Shown piece after piece: positions 35,780-45,901 of a DNA stretch of 64,000 bases (the first letter of the stretch is position 1; each line of letters opens with the position of its first letter). The translations under genes were made by a program, and so were the position numbers. Source of the DNA: Bacteroidia bacterium (lineage in GTDB: Bacteria > Bacteroidota > Bacteroidia > Bacteroidales > F082); the NCBI GenBank assembly GCA_021287165.1, contig JAJTAY010000029.1, forward strand, positions 1-64,000, in the 5' to 3' direction. The notes beneath the pieces are model-generated. The model was given only the letters and a program-made list of their open reading frames with translations. It made no database searches and was not told the DNA's origin.

Positions 35780-36949
35780 CTATGCTTTTCGGGTACTGAT
35801 TATCACCCAGAAAAAGGTGGCAAGGCTTGCTGCGGCAGTGAGTAAAAATGCTGCACCGGCACCATATAATGCCCAAACCGCGCCTGCCAGACTGCTGGCC
35901 ACCATGAGCGCGAGGCTTTGCAAAGCCGAGAACAATCCTATGGCCGTGGCCGTTTCTTCCTGAGGAACAACTTTTGAAACCCATGCTTTCGAAACACCCT
36001 CAGTAGCAGCCATATATATGCCGTAAACAGCAAAAAGCACAAAGCCCTCAATCATTCCGGCCCCAATTCCCATTCCTGTATATACCCCTGCGAAGATGAG
36101 CAGCCCGGCACTGAATACCAGCTTGAGTCCCAACTTGTCGGCAAGACTTCCAAGTGGATAAGAGGCGAAGGCATATACAAGGTTATAGAGAATATACGCC
36201 ATGATGGCCGTCTGATCGCTTCCGCTCAGCTCGCGCATGCGCAGAATAAGCAACATATCGCTGCTGTTGAAAAGGGCAAAAAAAGTAAGCGGCAGGATAA
36301 GTTTGCGGTAAGCTTTCGGGCTATTTTTCCAATACCTGAAATATTCGAAAAAGCCGGGCCTTGGACTGTTATCGTTATTATGTGGTTTTTCTTTAACCCC
36401 AAAGGTAAAAGCCACAGCCACCAGGCCCGGTATGGCCGCAAGAATGAACAGACTGACGTAGGCCCCCGGGAATGCACTCAGGTAGGCCAAAGCCAGCAGA
36501 GGACCAATAACCGCCCCAAGGGTATCCATGCCTCGGTGAAAACCAAATACCCTTGCCTTATTTTCACTATTTGCCTCGGCGGCAAGAATGGCGTCGCGGG
36601 GCGCTGTGCGAATGCCCTTGCCAAAACGGTCTGCAGTGCGCGCAAGGAAAACTACAAATGGTTGCACCGAGGCTACCATCAATGGTTTGGCCAAGGCCGA
36701 AAGCAAATAACCAGTGCGTACAAAAGGCATGCGCATGCCTTTGCGATCGGACCACTGGCCAAAATAACCCTTGCTTAAACCCGCCACGGCCTCTGCAATT
36801 CCTTCCAGCAGACCAATCAGAAACACCGAGAAACCAATGGTTTTCAGATAGACTGGTACCACCGGATAAAGCAGTTCGCTGGCCACGTCGGCAAAAAGGC
36901 TAATCAATGCCAGATACCAAACGTTGCGGGTAATGATCCTGTTTTTCAT
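35780..36949 (-). CDS. Major facilitator superfamily transporter
   Basis: 389 residues with about twelve transmembrane helices. Motif A-like sequence GYFGQWSDRKGMR lies in the loop between helices two and three, and a second related loop GSLADKLGLK between eight and nine. ADRFGKGIRTAPRDA follows helix four, a stretch seen in the MFS group annotated only as MFS transporter in many bacteria. Substrate cannot be deduced. It sits 31 bases after the PhoD-like gene and 29 bases before the PAP2 gene, so a phosphorylated or dephosphorylated substrate is plausible. Confidence 0.9.
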   Translation of the reverse strand: MKNRIITRNVWYLALISLFADVASELLYPVVPVYLKTIGFSVFLIGLLEGIAEAVAGLSKGYFGQWSDRKGMRMPFVRTGYLLSALAKPLMVASVQPFVVFLARTADRFGKGIRTAPRDAILAAEANSENKARVFGFHRGMDTLGAVIGPLLALAYLSAFPGAYVSLFILAAIPGLVAVAFTFGVKEKPHNNDNSPRPGFFEYFRYWKNSPKAYRKLILPLTFFALFNSSDMLLILRMRELSGSDQTAIMAYILYNLVYAFASYPLGSLADKLGLKLVFSAGLLIFAGVYTGMGIGAGMIEGFVLFAVYGIYMAATEGVSKAWVSKVVPQEETATAIGLFSALQSLALMVASSLAGAVWALYGAGAAFLLTAAASLATFFWVIISTRKA

Positions 36950-36980
36950 CTCAAGGTTGTTGTAATCTTCTTTCGCTTCT

Positions 36981-38318
36981 TTACCGTTCTTCTTTAATCA
37001 CTTGCTGCCATTGCAGCTTGTTATCGGTATCATAGCATTCCACCACCAGCTCGCGATTGTTTCTCTCACCCCTGAAGTTGATTTTACCAAAGTTACGCGA
37101 GGTGACAACAGTGCCGGGGACCCTGAGGGTATTGTTCCACTCGCCTCCGCGTGGGTTGGGGCCGGCAGTCATCGTTGAAAAGGTTAGATCCCAGATGGTT
37201 GGCTTGCCCTCTTCGCGCAGTACCGACATCTCAGTGTAGTGAACATCGCCGGTCAGAAAAACGACATTTTTTATGTTGTGACGGTGGATGAAATCGATAA
37301 TCAAAGCGCGTTCACCGTCGAAGCCATTGTTGCTGTATGTTTCAAACATTTTAGCCGTACTTAGAAACTGACCACCCATCACCACAACCTTAAATGTAGC
37401 TGTACTTGTTACCAGATTGTCAAGTAGCCATTGGCGCTGTTTTTCGCCCAGTATGGTCTTGCCCTCGGCGATGAGGTTATCGGGATCGCGGTACCAGCGG
37501 TTGTCGAGCAGAAAGAAATCGGCATCGCCCCACTGGAAGCTGGTGATGGCACCCTGGATATCGCCTACGCCCACAGTGGGGTTGGCAAAGAAATAGCCAA
37601 AGGCCTCCAATGTCAGATTTTTATTGTAGAACCCCTTGTCGCTGTCGTTGGGACCGTAATCATGATCATCCCAAATAGCATAATGGTGGGTAGATGCCAG
37701 AAAGGGTTGAAGCTCTTTCACCGAGCGGCTGTGCGTCCAACGCGCCATGATTCCGGTGCGGCTGTTCCAGTCGGGCTCGCGCAAATACATATTGTCACCT
37801 AGCCATATCATAAAGTCGGCCTTATGGCTGGCCATGTTTTCAAAAATGCGGTAGTCGCCACCGTATGGCTTTCCCGGCCGGTCGAACTCAGGTTCATTAA
37901 TGTAGGCACAGCTGCCGGTGAGCATGCTGAATTCTGGAGGGTTGCCGCGCCATCTCCAAACCTTTTGTGTCTGAAATTCAGTAGGATAGGGGAGTTTTAC
38001 GGCTTTGCCATCAATGAGTATTTCATACTTGTAACGCATGCCCGGACTTACCTTGTCAGCTACCAAATGTGCGGTGTAACCCCTTTCTTTACTTGTTACC
38101 ACAGTGTTGGAAAAGGAAACCTCCTTGGGGTTGTCTGTCGGATGATAGCGCATCACAACACGTGCCGGCTGGTTTGTTTGCACCCACACCACAGCTTCGC
38201 GCATTTCGCTGTAGCCGGGCATAGGCCCTGATTGCAGCTTGGGATGCTGTGCCTGGTTGGAGTATGCGATGAACAGGCACGAAACCAAAAGAACGATTTT
38301 CAACAAATTCTTTTTCAT
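36981..38318 (-). CDS. PhoD-like alkaline phosphatase/phosphodiesterase, exported
   Basis: 445 residues with a signal peptide (about 1-23, LLKIVLLVSCLFIAYSNQAQ). An N-terminal fibronectin-like PhoD domain is followed by a metallophosphatase core with FMIWLGDNMYLREPD, YAIWDDHDYGPNDSD (metal ligands), and FLTGDVHYTEMS. PhoD enzymes use Ca2+/Fe3+ and cleave phosphate mono- and diesters outside the cytoplasm. Its ATG overlaps the stop of the ENPP-type gene by 4 bases (ATGA), so both are made from one transcript. Confidence 0.92.
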   Translation of the reverse strand: MKKNLLKIVLLVSCLFIAYSNQAQHPKLQSGPMPGYSEMREAVVWVQTNQPARVVMRYHPTDNPKEVSFSNTVVTSKERGYTAHLVADKVSPGMRYKYEILIDGKAVKLPYPTEFQTQKVWRWRGNPPEFSMLTGSCAYINEPEFDRPGKPYGGDYRIFENMASHKADFMIWLGDNMYLREPDWNSRTGIMARWTHSRSVKELQPFLASTHHYAIWDDHDYGPNDSDKGFYNKNLTLEAFGYFFANPTVGVGDIQGAITSFQWGDADFFLLDNRWYRDPDNLIAEGKTILGEKQRQWLLDNLVTSTATFKVVVMGGQFLSTAKMFETYSNNGFDGERALIIDFIHRHNIKNVVFLTGDVHYTEMSVLREEGKPTIWDLTFSTMTAGPNPRGGEWNNTLRVPGTVVTSRNFGKINFRGERNNRELVVECYDTDNKLQWQQVIKEER

Positions 38319-39547
38319 TTGATTCGGGTTTTAAGAAGGTCAAGAATGGTGTCGCGCGAGCCGTCGGTTTGTGCCGGTTCGAGCTTCAATATTTCCGCCA
38401 TTAATGAATAAAGATGGATATTTTGGAAGGGCTTTTTTACATAAGAGTCTTCTCTGAATGCCGGACCTTTGGCAAAAAAAATGGCATGCATATCGGGATT
38501 TGTATTATCGAAGCCATGGGTGCCACGCATGCGGGGTATGCTGTAGCTCCAGTATATGCTGTAGCCATCGTCAGCCAAAACTGTAACATCATGAAGGCGA
38601 GGATGATTGCCGGCTTCGAGGTAGGCGGGGGCTTCCCCACGTTTCCAGAATCGAATGTGAGGCACATTGTTCAATTGTGAGAGAAAGGTTTCAATGTTGC
38701 CTTGCTTGATTCTGAAATTTATTACCGGGCTGTAGCCATCATAACCTTCAATAAGCGCTGTGTCAACATACTGATCGAGGAAAACCCTCTTCTGAGGATC
38801 GAGCTGAGCCATACCGTGATCGGAAACAACGATTATGTTGATTTTGTCGTAATAGGGCAGTGCTTTAAGGCGCTGATGAAACACGCCAACCAGACTGTCG
38901 AGGTATTGAACCAGTGGGATAATGCTGTCGTTGAGCGGCCCCAGCTGATGCCCGCGCGAATCGGGCTCGTCCATATACCACATCACTAGTCTTGGGCGTT
39001 TGTTTTCAGGTAGTTCCAGCCAGTACAGCACGGTGTCGATGCGGTCGGCAAAAGGCATATTGTGCTCATAGCGCTTCCAATAGGTTGGCCTAACGCCTTT
39101 TACATCAGCCTCGCTTCCAACCCAAAAACAGGTAGCTGTGGTCATGCCTTGTGTTTCAGCAGTTACCCAGATGGGCTCGCCGCCATAAAAACTTCCATCC
39201 TCAACTGATCTTCGGTTGCCCGGACGGTTGTAATAACGTTTGGTTTCCGGGTCGTAAAAGCTGTTGGCCACGATGCCGTGGTGGCCTGGTCTGAGGCCTG
39301 TGGCCATAGTATAATGATTGGCAAAGGTGGTGGTTGGGAAACTGGGAATAAATCGCTCTGCTTTGACGCCTTTTGAGGCAATTTCATTCAGGTTGGGCGT
39401 ATTGACCCGGCTGAGGTAATCCCAGCGGAAACCATCCAAAGATAAAACTACCAAATACTCCTCTTTTTGGATTTCCGGTTGCACAAATGCCAGGTGGAGC
39501 AACCCTAATGAAAGCAAGGAAAGAACTATAGTTGCAATTCGTTTCAT
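38315..39547 (-). CDS. ENPP-type alkaline phosphatase superfamily phosphodiesterase, exported
   Basis: About 410 residues from the ATG at 39547, which opens a signal peptide (MKRIATIVLSLLSLGLLHLA). The earlier in-frame start would read back through the terminator at 39572-39605. Metal-binding LSLDGFRWDYL and the nucleophile Thr in FPTTTFANHYTMATG mark the nucleotide pyrophosphatase/phosphodiesterase group. Further metal ligands are in YMDEPDSRGHQLGP, VVSDHGM and the late MRGTHGFDN. It heads a four-gene run and is overlapped by the PhoD-like gene. Confidence 0.93.
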   Translation of the reverse strand: MKRIATIVLSLLSLGLLHLAFVQPEIQKEEYLVVLSLDGFRWDYLSRVNTPNLNEIASKGVKAERFIPSFPTTTFANHYTMATGLRPGHHGIVANSFYDPETKRYYNRPGNRRSVEDGSFYGGEPIWVTAETQGMTTATCFWVGSEADVKGVRPTYWKRYEHNMPFADRIDTVLYWLELPENKRPRLVMWYMDEPDSRGHQLGPLNDSIIPLVQYLDSLVGVFHQRLKALPYYDKINIIVVSDHGMAQLDPQKRVFLDQYVDTALIEGYDGYSPVINFRIKQGNIETFLSQLNNVPHIRFWKRGEAPAYLEAGNHPRLHDVTVLADDGYSIYWSYSIPRMRGTHGFDNTNPDMHAIFFAKGPAFREDSYVKKPFQNIHLYSLMAEILKLEPAQTDGSRDTILDLLKTRIK

Positions 39548-39571
39548 ATAATCAGCTATGATTACAAAAAT

Positions 39572-39605
39572 AAGAAAAGCCCCCCGGGCTGGGAGGCTTT
39601 TCTTT
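39572..39605. terminator. Terminator after the Oar-like TonB receptor gene
   Basis: AAGAAAAGCC and GGCTTTTCTT pair with additional G-C pairs inside. It lies between the receptor stop (39624) and the ENPP-type gene start (39547), so it separates the two minus-strand units. Confidence 0.85.
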
Positions 39606-39623
39606 GTTAAGGGTAATAATCTT

Positions 39624-42600
39624 CTAGTTAAAGATGTACTTGATACCGATCTGTCCCTGCCAAACATCGCTGATATTGGCGCTGCGGCTGAATGTTTCGG
39701 TGATGGGAGTAAAGGTTACTTCGGTCGGGCTTTTCCTGGTAACACTCATAACATTCATGCGGTAAACAGGCTTGTTGTCAGCTGTTCTGCTCTGGTAGCG
39801 AACAGGGCGGTTATTGTTGACAACATAACCAACACCCCATTTGTCGTTAATAAGATTTCCAAAGTTGAAGATGTTGGCACTCAGCTGTATGGTGTTGCGC
39901 TTTCCGTTGACATTTACAAAGAATTCCTGGGTGATGTTGAGGTCGGCCCTGAAAACCCAGGGGAACACAGCACCGTTTCTTTCGGTGTACTTGCCGCGGA
40001 TCGAGCTGAGGTATTTATCCTGCTTGATGTAGGCTTCAAAGTCTGCTTCCTGCTGTTCTTTTGTGTAGTCAACAGTTGAGGTAAGGCCACCAACGGCAGG
40101 CTTGTAGGTCTGGAAGTTCATTTCCGATACGTCTTTTGGAACATACAGGAGATCGTTCAGGTTGCCGTCGCTGTTCATATCCGTTGAATAGATGTAGCTG
40201 AAGCGACCCTGATCGCGGCCCTCGAAGAAGATACCAATCTGTGTGGCGCCGAATCCAGCATATTCCTTGCGGTAAGAAGCTGCAACAAAGAAACGGTTAG
40301 GCTGGTCGTAATCGGAGAAGGCAACGGGTGCATTGTTGGGATCCTGCCAGATGGCATTGTTATTGTAGGAGCCAGCAGCAATTGATCCAGGATTAACCGT
40401 ATTTTTCGAAACGCCTTTAGCATAGCTGGCCTTGGCAAAGAATCCATTGCTGAATGGGCGCTCAAGGCTTAATGCAATCATATTGCTGCTGCCTTTACCT
40501 TCGTTGTCGAGCACAATTGCATTAACCACATTGCTGCGGATACGGGTGGCGAGGTAACGGGGGCGTTTGTCCGGACCATCAAAGGCCTGGGTGCTGTCGG
40601 GAAGGTTGGCATTGAAGTAACCGATACCATTGATTTCCTTGGTGTAAATGAATTCGGCAGTACCAATGAGATCAAAAGGTAATTTGCCGTCGACGGCGAT
40701 GTTCGAGCGCCAGATTTGGGGGAATTTGAAGTTTGGATCAGTGATAGCCAGTTCGTATGATGCAGGCAAGGCGGGGTTGGAAGGGATCCAGCGTTTCGGA
40801 TCGGGGCTGAAGAAGTATTTTTTGGTATTATCAACCTGAGTGAAACCGGTGAGAACGCCATTGTTGCCAATCTGGTTCGAGATCCATACGAAAGCCGGAC
40901 GGCCGGTGAAGAGACCTGTACCACCGCGTACCTGGAGACCACGATCTTTCAGGATTTCGTAATTGAAACCAAGACGAGGTGAGAACAGCGGCTTGGGATC
41001 GGGGAGTTTGGCAGTGTTTAGCTTGTAGTTGCGATTCTTGTCGCGGTCAATGAAGGTCTGATTGCTAACAGTTTCATTGAAATATCCGGTTTCGGCAAAG
41101 AAAGGAACGTCAACACGTACACCGGCAGTGATATTCAGGCCTTCAATCGGTGAGAACTCGTCCTGAACATAAGCACCTGCATAAGTTACCTTAGTTGGCT
41201 GAACAGGCTCGGCACCACCTGGAAGCGCTGAATAACGCAGCTGGAAACGACGCAGGGTAACAGGTCCTTCGAAGTTTGGATCGCCTACGCCACGGTTCGG
41301 GTTTGCTATGGCAGCATTTGCATCGGTGTACCAGTCGGCAAGACTATTATATACATAAACGCTCTGCGATCCGGGGAAGAACACATTCTCAAACGAGAAG
41401 CGTTCGAGGTTCACGCCTCCTGTGAGTACGTGCTTTCCGGCAAAATAAGTAACATTGTCCTGCAGCTGGAAGGTGCTGTATTTCAGTTTGTTATTGGGCG
41501 TAAAGGGCTCAAAACCAAAGGAGATGTAGGTGCTGGCCGCTTCCTGAATTTCAACAAGGGGGAAGAATTCGCCACGCGAACCACGGTCTTCGTTCTGGTA
41601 TGTGTAACCGATGATGAGGTTGTTGGTTAATTTGCCGAACACGCTGTTAAATTCACCGATGATTGAGTGAATCTTTTCCTTCTGAATGTAGTTGGTATTC
41701 TGGTAGTTGAGTGCCTGAGTGCTGGAGCGGCGATTACCAAAACCAAGTGATGAACTGTTGCTGGCCAAAACGTCGGTCTGCGAATTGAAGTAGTTGTAGC
41801 GCAGGCTGGCTTTGTGGTTTTTGCTGATGTTGTAGTCGAGTTTGGCAATCAGGTTATCGCCGAATGCTTCACTGTTGTATCCTTCATACGGACCAGTTTC
41901 GTAGTTGAATTTTTCCTTCAGGAAAGTGCGAAGGTTGTCGAGGTCGCTGCGCAGTACGCGGGTGATATTGCCGCCAACGGTTTCGCCGCCATTGTTTGCA
42001 CGGAAAGGCGTAGCTGGTCGGGCATCGCGGTCAAACTCGGCGCTGGCAAAGAAGAACAGTTTGTTCTTGATGATTGGTCCACCAAGGTTGGCACCGAATT
42101 GGTTCACACTGAAGTCGGTCTTTGTAACCTCAACGCCATTGGCTTTGCTGCCAGCAAGTTTCTCGTTGCGGTTGTTGAAATAGGCCGAGCCTTTGAATTC
42201 GTTGGTACCGCTCTTGGTAACAGCGTTGATACCTGCGCCTACAAAACCTGCCTGACGTACGTCGTAAGGTGCAATGCTCACCTGAATTTCTTCGATAGCA
42301 TCCAGGGCGATGGGAGCCTTACCGGTACGACCGCCGGGCTGGTCGGCCAAACCGAAGCTGTTGTTGAAAATCGAACCGTCGATGGTGATGTTGTTCAGAC
42401 GTGAGTCTTGTCCAACAAACGAACGACCGCTGGCCTGAGGAGTCAGACGGGTAAAGTCGTTAATCGAACGGCTGAGCGAAGGAAGCGTGCGAATGGCTTC
42501 ATTGGGAATAGTGGTGGCTGCACCAGTACGGTCGGAGCTGAACACAGCGTCCTTTTTACCTGATACCACAACTTCTCCCAGCTCCATTGCCGTCTCCGAG

Positions 42601-42932
42601 AGAATAGCATGCAGGTTAGTGGCTGTACCCAGAGCGAGGAAAATGTCCTTGTACTGCGACTCTTTGTAGCCTACAAAACTTACAGTTACGGTGTAGGGAC
42701 CGCCAATCCTCATCGAAGGAATGAAGTAACGCCCATCGGCACCAGTGATGGTACCGTAAACGGTTCCCGAGGGTGTGTGGACTGCCACTACTGTTGCTCC
42801 GGGAAGCGTTTCTCCTTTGGTGTCGCTAACCCTTCCGCTCAGTGCGGAGGTTGTTACCCCCTGAGCAATAACTGCTTGCATTAAAAAGACAAGCAGCATG
42901 GTCATCATGCCTGAAAGTAGGTTTTTTTTCAT
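39624..42932 (-). CDS. Oar-like TonB-dependent outer-membrane receptor
   Basis: About 1102 residues from the ATG at 42932, which opens a signal peptide (MKKNLLSGMMTMLLVFLMQA). The earlier in-frame start lies at the promoter box. A carboxypeptidase-regulatory domain (SALSGRVSDTKGETLPGATV, about 30-110) is followed by a plug with LTPQASGRSFVGQDSRLNN and NAVTKSGTNEFKGSAYF, and then a large barrel ending GQIGIKYIFN. This architecture is that of Oar/OmpA-related TonB-dependent receptors, larger than metal-siderophore receptors and often linked to oligopeptide or protein transport. It has its own promoter box and terminator. Confidence 0.92.
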   Translation of the reverse strand: MKKNLLSGMMTMLLVFLMQAVIAQGVTTSALSGRVSDTKGETLPGATVVAVHTPSGTVYGTITGADGRYFIPSMRIGGPYTVTVSFVGYKESQYKDIFLALGTATNLHAILSETAMELGEVVVSGKKDAVFSSDRTGAATTIPNEAIRTLPSLSRSINDFTRLTPQASGRSFVGQDSRLNNITIDGSIFNNSFGLADQPGGRTGKAPIALDAIEEIQVSIAPYDVRQAGFVGAGINAVTKSGTNEFKGSAYFNNRNEKLAGSKANGVEVTKTDFSVNQFGANLGGPIIKNKLFFFASAEFDRDARPATPFRANNGGETVGGNITRVLRSDLDNLRTFLKEKFNYETGPYEGYNSEAFGDNLIAKLDYNISKNHKASLRYNYFNSQTDVLASNSSSLGFGNRRSSTQALNYQNTNYIQKEKIHSIIGEFNSVFGKLTNNLIIGYTYQNEDRGSRGEFFPLVEIQEAASTYISFGFEPFTPNNKLKYSTFQLQDNVTYFAGKHVLTGGVNLERFSFENVFFPGSQSVYVYNSLADWYTDANAAIANPNRGVGDPNFEGPVTLRRFQLRYSALPGGAEPVQPTKVTYAGAYVQDEFSPIEGLNITAGVRVDVPFFAETGYFNETVSNQTFIDRDKNRNYKLNTAKLPDPKPLFSPRLGFNYEILKDRGLQVRGGTGLFTGRPAFVWISNQIGNNGVLTGFTQVDNTKKYFFSPDPKRWIPSNPALPASYELAITDPNFKFPQIWRSNIAVDGKLPFDLIGTAEFIYTKEINGIGYFNANLPDSTQAFDGPDKRPRYLATRIRSNVVNAIVLDNEGKGSSNMIALSLERPFSNGFFAKASYAKGVSKNTVNPGSIAAGSYNNNAIWQDPNNAPVAFSDYDQPNRFFVAASYRKEYAGFGATQIGIFFEGRDQGRFSYIYSTDMNSDGNLNDLLYVPKDVSEMNFQTYKPAVGGLTSTVDYTKEQQEADFEAYIKQDKYLSSIRGKYTERNGAVFPWVFRADLNITQEFFVNVNGKRNTIQLSANIFNFGNLINDKWGVGYVVNNNRPVRYQSRTADNKPVYRMNVMSVTRKSPTEVTFTPITETFSRSANISDVWQGQIGIKYIFN

Positions 42933-42970
42933 AAACGGTTTAATTGGTGAATGACTAGTTTGTTCACGGC

Positions 42971-42979
42971 GCAAAAGTA
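42971..42979 (-). promoter_or_regulatory. -7 promoter box of the Oar-like receptor gene
   Basis: The minus strand reads TACTTTTGC, identical to the boxes of tRNA-Lys and the SRP RNA. No TTG lies at -33. Confidence 0.5.
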
Positions 42980-43191
42980 TTGATAGGAAAGGGTATTTTG
43001 ATTAAGTAATTGTTAACATAAAGTGTTCAAATCTGTCTTGTTAACGCTAAAACTTTGGCACTCAGTTTTGTTGCTTTAATCGATTGTTGAAAAAGTGTCA
43101 GTAAGTTTTATCTTGTTATGAATGAACATTTTAATGCGCTTCAAACCGCTGCAATTTAAGCCCGGGATAGGCCAACTAAACCGGTGGTCAA

Positions 43192-45750
43192 TCAAAAAGT
43201 CATCCTTATCCCCATATCGAAATTTCGACCAAAAGACCAAAATCCTCTGAAGGCTTCTCTGCTGTGTCCTGCACCATCTTCTCCTTTTAACGGATATATC
43301 TCGTTGAAGATATTGTTAGCGTTAATAAATAGTAATGCATTCTCCCCATAAACGCTTATGGGCATGGAAAAATGAATATCCGAAATAGAATAGCCGGGCA
43401 GCTTGTAGGCTTGTTGGCGATCCTCCGGGTTCTGACGCCCAGCCGGATCAAATGCCGCATAATGCCTGTCGTAATACATGGTTCGCCAACTTAAACTTAT
43501 TTTTCCAAGTAGTTTAGCGTCCAGCTGAATTCCTGTCTGAATCTGCGGAGCTCCGCCAACATAAAGCCCATTGGCATAAACGTTTACGGTATCAACAACC
43601 ACATCCCTGTCGTTTAACAATCTGGCCTCGACGTCCTTTTTCCATTTCCAATCACCAAATCCACCCAACAGACTTATTTTAAGATTGTTTGTTGCTGAAA
43701 TGGCAAGATCAACTTCCAGCCCCCGGTGAAGGGCGTCGAGACCCCTTACCATGGCTCTGGTTTGTGTATTGTTTTCAAGCTGAATATACTCCTGCGTCAG
43801 AAATGAAACATCTTTCCAAAGCGTGTAATAAGTTGATATGTTTACGCTGGTACTGCTTCCTTTGAAGGAATATCCTGCTTCGGCAGTATTCACCTTTTCG
43901 TTGCGGATATCTTTAACCGGGGTGTTGTTGAAATTGCCAAAAACAAATTTGTAATAGGGTAAGCGGTTGAAATGCGCCAAATTGAAATAGATGCTACTAC
44001 TACTTTCTGGTCGGTAGTTTACTCCTCCTTTCAAATCGAAGCCTTCGCGAATAACGGTTTCACTCAAGGGTGCATCGGGGTAATTATATACATCGCGCCG
44101 ACTGTAACTCTGTCCTGATATTGAAGCTGCTGCAAAAGCTGTTGTTCGTCCGAATTGCTTTTCAACTTGAGTAAACAGGCTGATCATATTCAGAATAGCG
44201 CCATTATGCAGCCTGATATTGTCGCCGGGCATCCGAATTTGAGGTCTTCCCGCTACACCGGCCAGCGACCAGCTATAGTCGTCAATGTAAAATTTTCCGC
44301 CAAGCAGGTTGTCAACTTCCTGTCGGAGTGTTGAGCTGAAATACCTGTAATGCAAGCCGCCGGTCAGCCGAAGTCCTTTTCCAAGGTCCGACTCGATGGT
44401 GCTCAGTGCCCCGGCCCAAATATGGCTGGCCAAAAATCGTGTTTGTACAACCTTGCTGAATCCGGTAACCTTTGATCCGTTTGCCAGTGTTGCGGTATCA
44501 GTATTATCTGCGTTATAGCGATAGATGGCGTCCCAGTCTATTTGCCCTGAGGCATTTCGAAATGCAAAAACACCCGGTCCGTAATTATAGCTGTCGTTCC
44601 ATTTACCGCCACCCCAACCGGGGGAGAGATACAGCGTGCTTACAATCAGCGTTTTATTGTTTGTTTGTAAGTAATGTGACAGGCCAAGATGTGGTTTGTG
44701 GTAAAAGTTTTCACTGGCGTTGTTTATTCGCCCATTATCATGCCCCCATTCTTTATTGTATTTATGCCCGTATCGTTCCACTTCGTCAAAGCTGATTTTC
44801 ATATTGCGTTGCCCATGACGCTCAGGGCCTCCAAGCACAGTAAACAACAGCCTTTGCTTTTGCCCTAACTGTTTCCCAATACTCATAAAATAGGCCCAGC
44901 CGTCAACATAAGTGCCATCGACATAACCAGGACCAGAGGTGCGCGATCCTAGCAGGCTAAGCGACCAGCCATTAACCAGTTCGCCGGAATTGTAACTCAG
45001 GGAGGTTCTGCTATTGCCATAGCTTGTTAACTGATGTGCAAAATGACCGCCTGCCTCGTTGCCCGGTCCGGTAGTGATAATGTTAACCGTTCCACCTACC
45101 GAGTTCTGTGCAATTTTACTTGCACCAATCCCACGCTGAAATTCAATACTTCGTGCTATTTCGGTCAAACCCATCCAGTTATTCCAGTAAACGAGCCCGT
45201 TTTCGGCCCCGTTGATCGGAATACCATTGAGCAGTACGGCAAGATTTTCCTGCTGAAAGCCCCTGATGCTCAAGGTGGCATCTCCCGAGCCCCCTCCATC
45301 GCGACTAGCATACACCCCCGGGCTAAAGTTCATTACCTCTGGTAGCGGCCGGTCGCCCAAAGTCAGGGCTATTTTATCGGCGTTGATTCGACTAAATGCA
45401 ATTGGAGTGTAACCTTCGCGCGCAGTGTGCGCCATCACCTGAATCTCATCTAGCTGGGTAATACTCCTGTCCATCCTGATAATCAGTATATCGGATTGGA
45501 CATTAACAGGCATCTCAAGCGCCCGATAACCAATATGGCTCACGATGAGTACGCCTTCCTGCTGATCGGTTGGCAAACTGAATACGCCTGCGGCGTTGGC
45601 CAACGTGCCTTTTTTACTGTTCTTTAATCTGATTTCTGTCCCCGGCAGCGGTTGTCCGCTCTCGCTGTCTACAACTTTTCCATTGATTATCTGAGAGCTT
45701 GCCTGAAAACTCACCAGTGCGAAAAGGAAAAGAATAATTGTCAGTCTCAT
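43192..45750 (-). CDS. TonB-dependent receptor under FMN riboswitch control (candidate flavin transporter)
   Basis: 852 residues with a signal peptide (MRLTIILFLFALVSFQASS). A carboxypeptidase-regulatory domain (IINGKVVDSESGQPLPGTEI) is followed by a plug with FSPGVYASRDGGGSGDATLS and NSVGGTVNI, and a FecA-like barrel ending GIRMTF with terminal Phe. By sequence alone it would be called an iron-siderophore type receptor. Its leader holds an FMN riboswitch and a terminator 21-49 bases before the ATG, so expression should fall when FMN is high. This makes riboflavin or another flavin the likely ligand; that is inference. No other gene shares the transcript. Confidence 0.9.
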   Translation of the reverse strand: MRLTIILFLFALVSFQASSQIINGKVVDSESGQPLPGTEIRLKNSKKGTLANAAGVFSLPTDQQEGVLIVSHIGYRALEMPVNVQSDILIIRMDRSITQLDEIQVMAHTAREGYTPIAFSRINADKIALTLGDRPLPEVMNFSPGVYASRDGGGSGDATLSIRGFQQENLAVLLNGIPINGAENGLVYWNNWMGLTEIARSIEFQRGIGASKIAQNSVGGTVNIITTGPGNEAGGHFAHQLTSYGNSRTSLSYNSGELVNGWSLSLLGSRTSGPGYVDGTYVDGWAYFMSIGKQLGQKQRLLFTVLGGPERHGQRNMKISFDEVERYGHKYNKEWGHDNGRINNASENFYHKPHLGLSHYLQTNNKTLIVSTLYLSPGWGGGKWNDSYNYGPGVFAFRNASGQIDWDAIYRYNADNTDTATLANGSKVTGFSKVVQTRFLASHIWAGALSTIESDLGKGLRLTGGLHYRYFSSTLRQEVDNLLGGKFYIDDYSWSLAGVAGRPQIRMPGDNIRLHNGAILNMISLFTQVEKQFGRTTAFAAASISGQSYSRRDVYNYPDAPLSETVIREGFDLKGGVNYRPESSSSIYFNLAHFNRLPYYKFVFGNFNNTPVKDIRNEKVNTAEAGYSFKGSSTSVNISTYYTLWKDVSFLTQEYIQLENNTQTRAMVRGLDALHRGLEVDLAISATNNLKISLLGGFGDWKWKKDVEARLLNDRDVVVDTVNVYANGLYVGGAPQIQTGIQLDAKLLGKISLSWRTMYYDRHYAAFDPAGRQNPEDRQQAYKLPGYSISDIHFSMPISVYGENALLFINANNIFNEIYPLKGEDGAGHSREAFRGFWSFGRNFDMGIRMTF

Positions 45751-45764
45751 ATTTTAAACCGTTA

Positions 45765-45799
45765 AATAAAAACTAAGCCCCGAATTGCTCCGGGGCTCA
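45765..45799 (-). terminator. Riboswitch-associated terminator upstream of the TonB receptor
   Basis: On the minus strand GAGCCCCGG and TTCGGGGCTT pair around a short loop and are followed by AGTTTTTATTT. The hairpin lies between the FMN aptamer and the receptor start codon. It is therefore an attenuator and not the end of another gene. Confidence 0.82.
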
Positions 45800-45901
45800 G
45801 GATCCATTCAACCAAAAAGTAACGAGTACAACAAAACGAATTCAATCGTTGTGAAGTAAACACAATAGTATGGCCGATGGCCTTAACATTGTGCATTTAA
45901 C

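Noticed and set aside
35751..35984. Longer N-terminus for the PAP2 phosphatase
   Set aside because: The extra residues come from the 3' end of the MFS gene in another frame and lack hydrophobic or PAP2 character.
45765..45799. Terminator as the end of trxB
   Set aside because: It lies 325 bases after the trxB stop, beyond the FMN aptamer and directly before the receptor start, so it fits the riboswitch platform.
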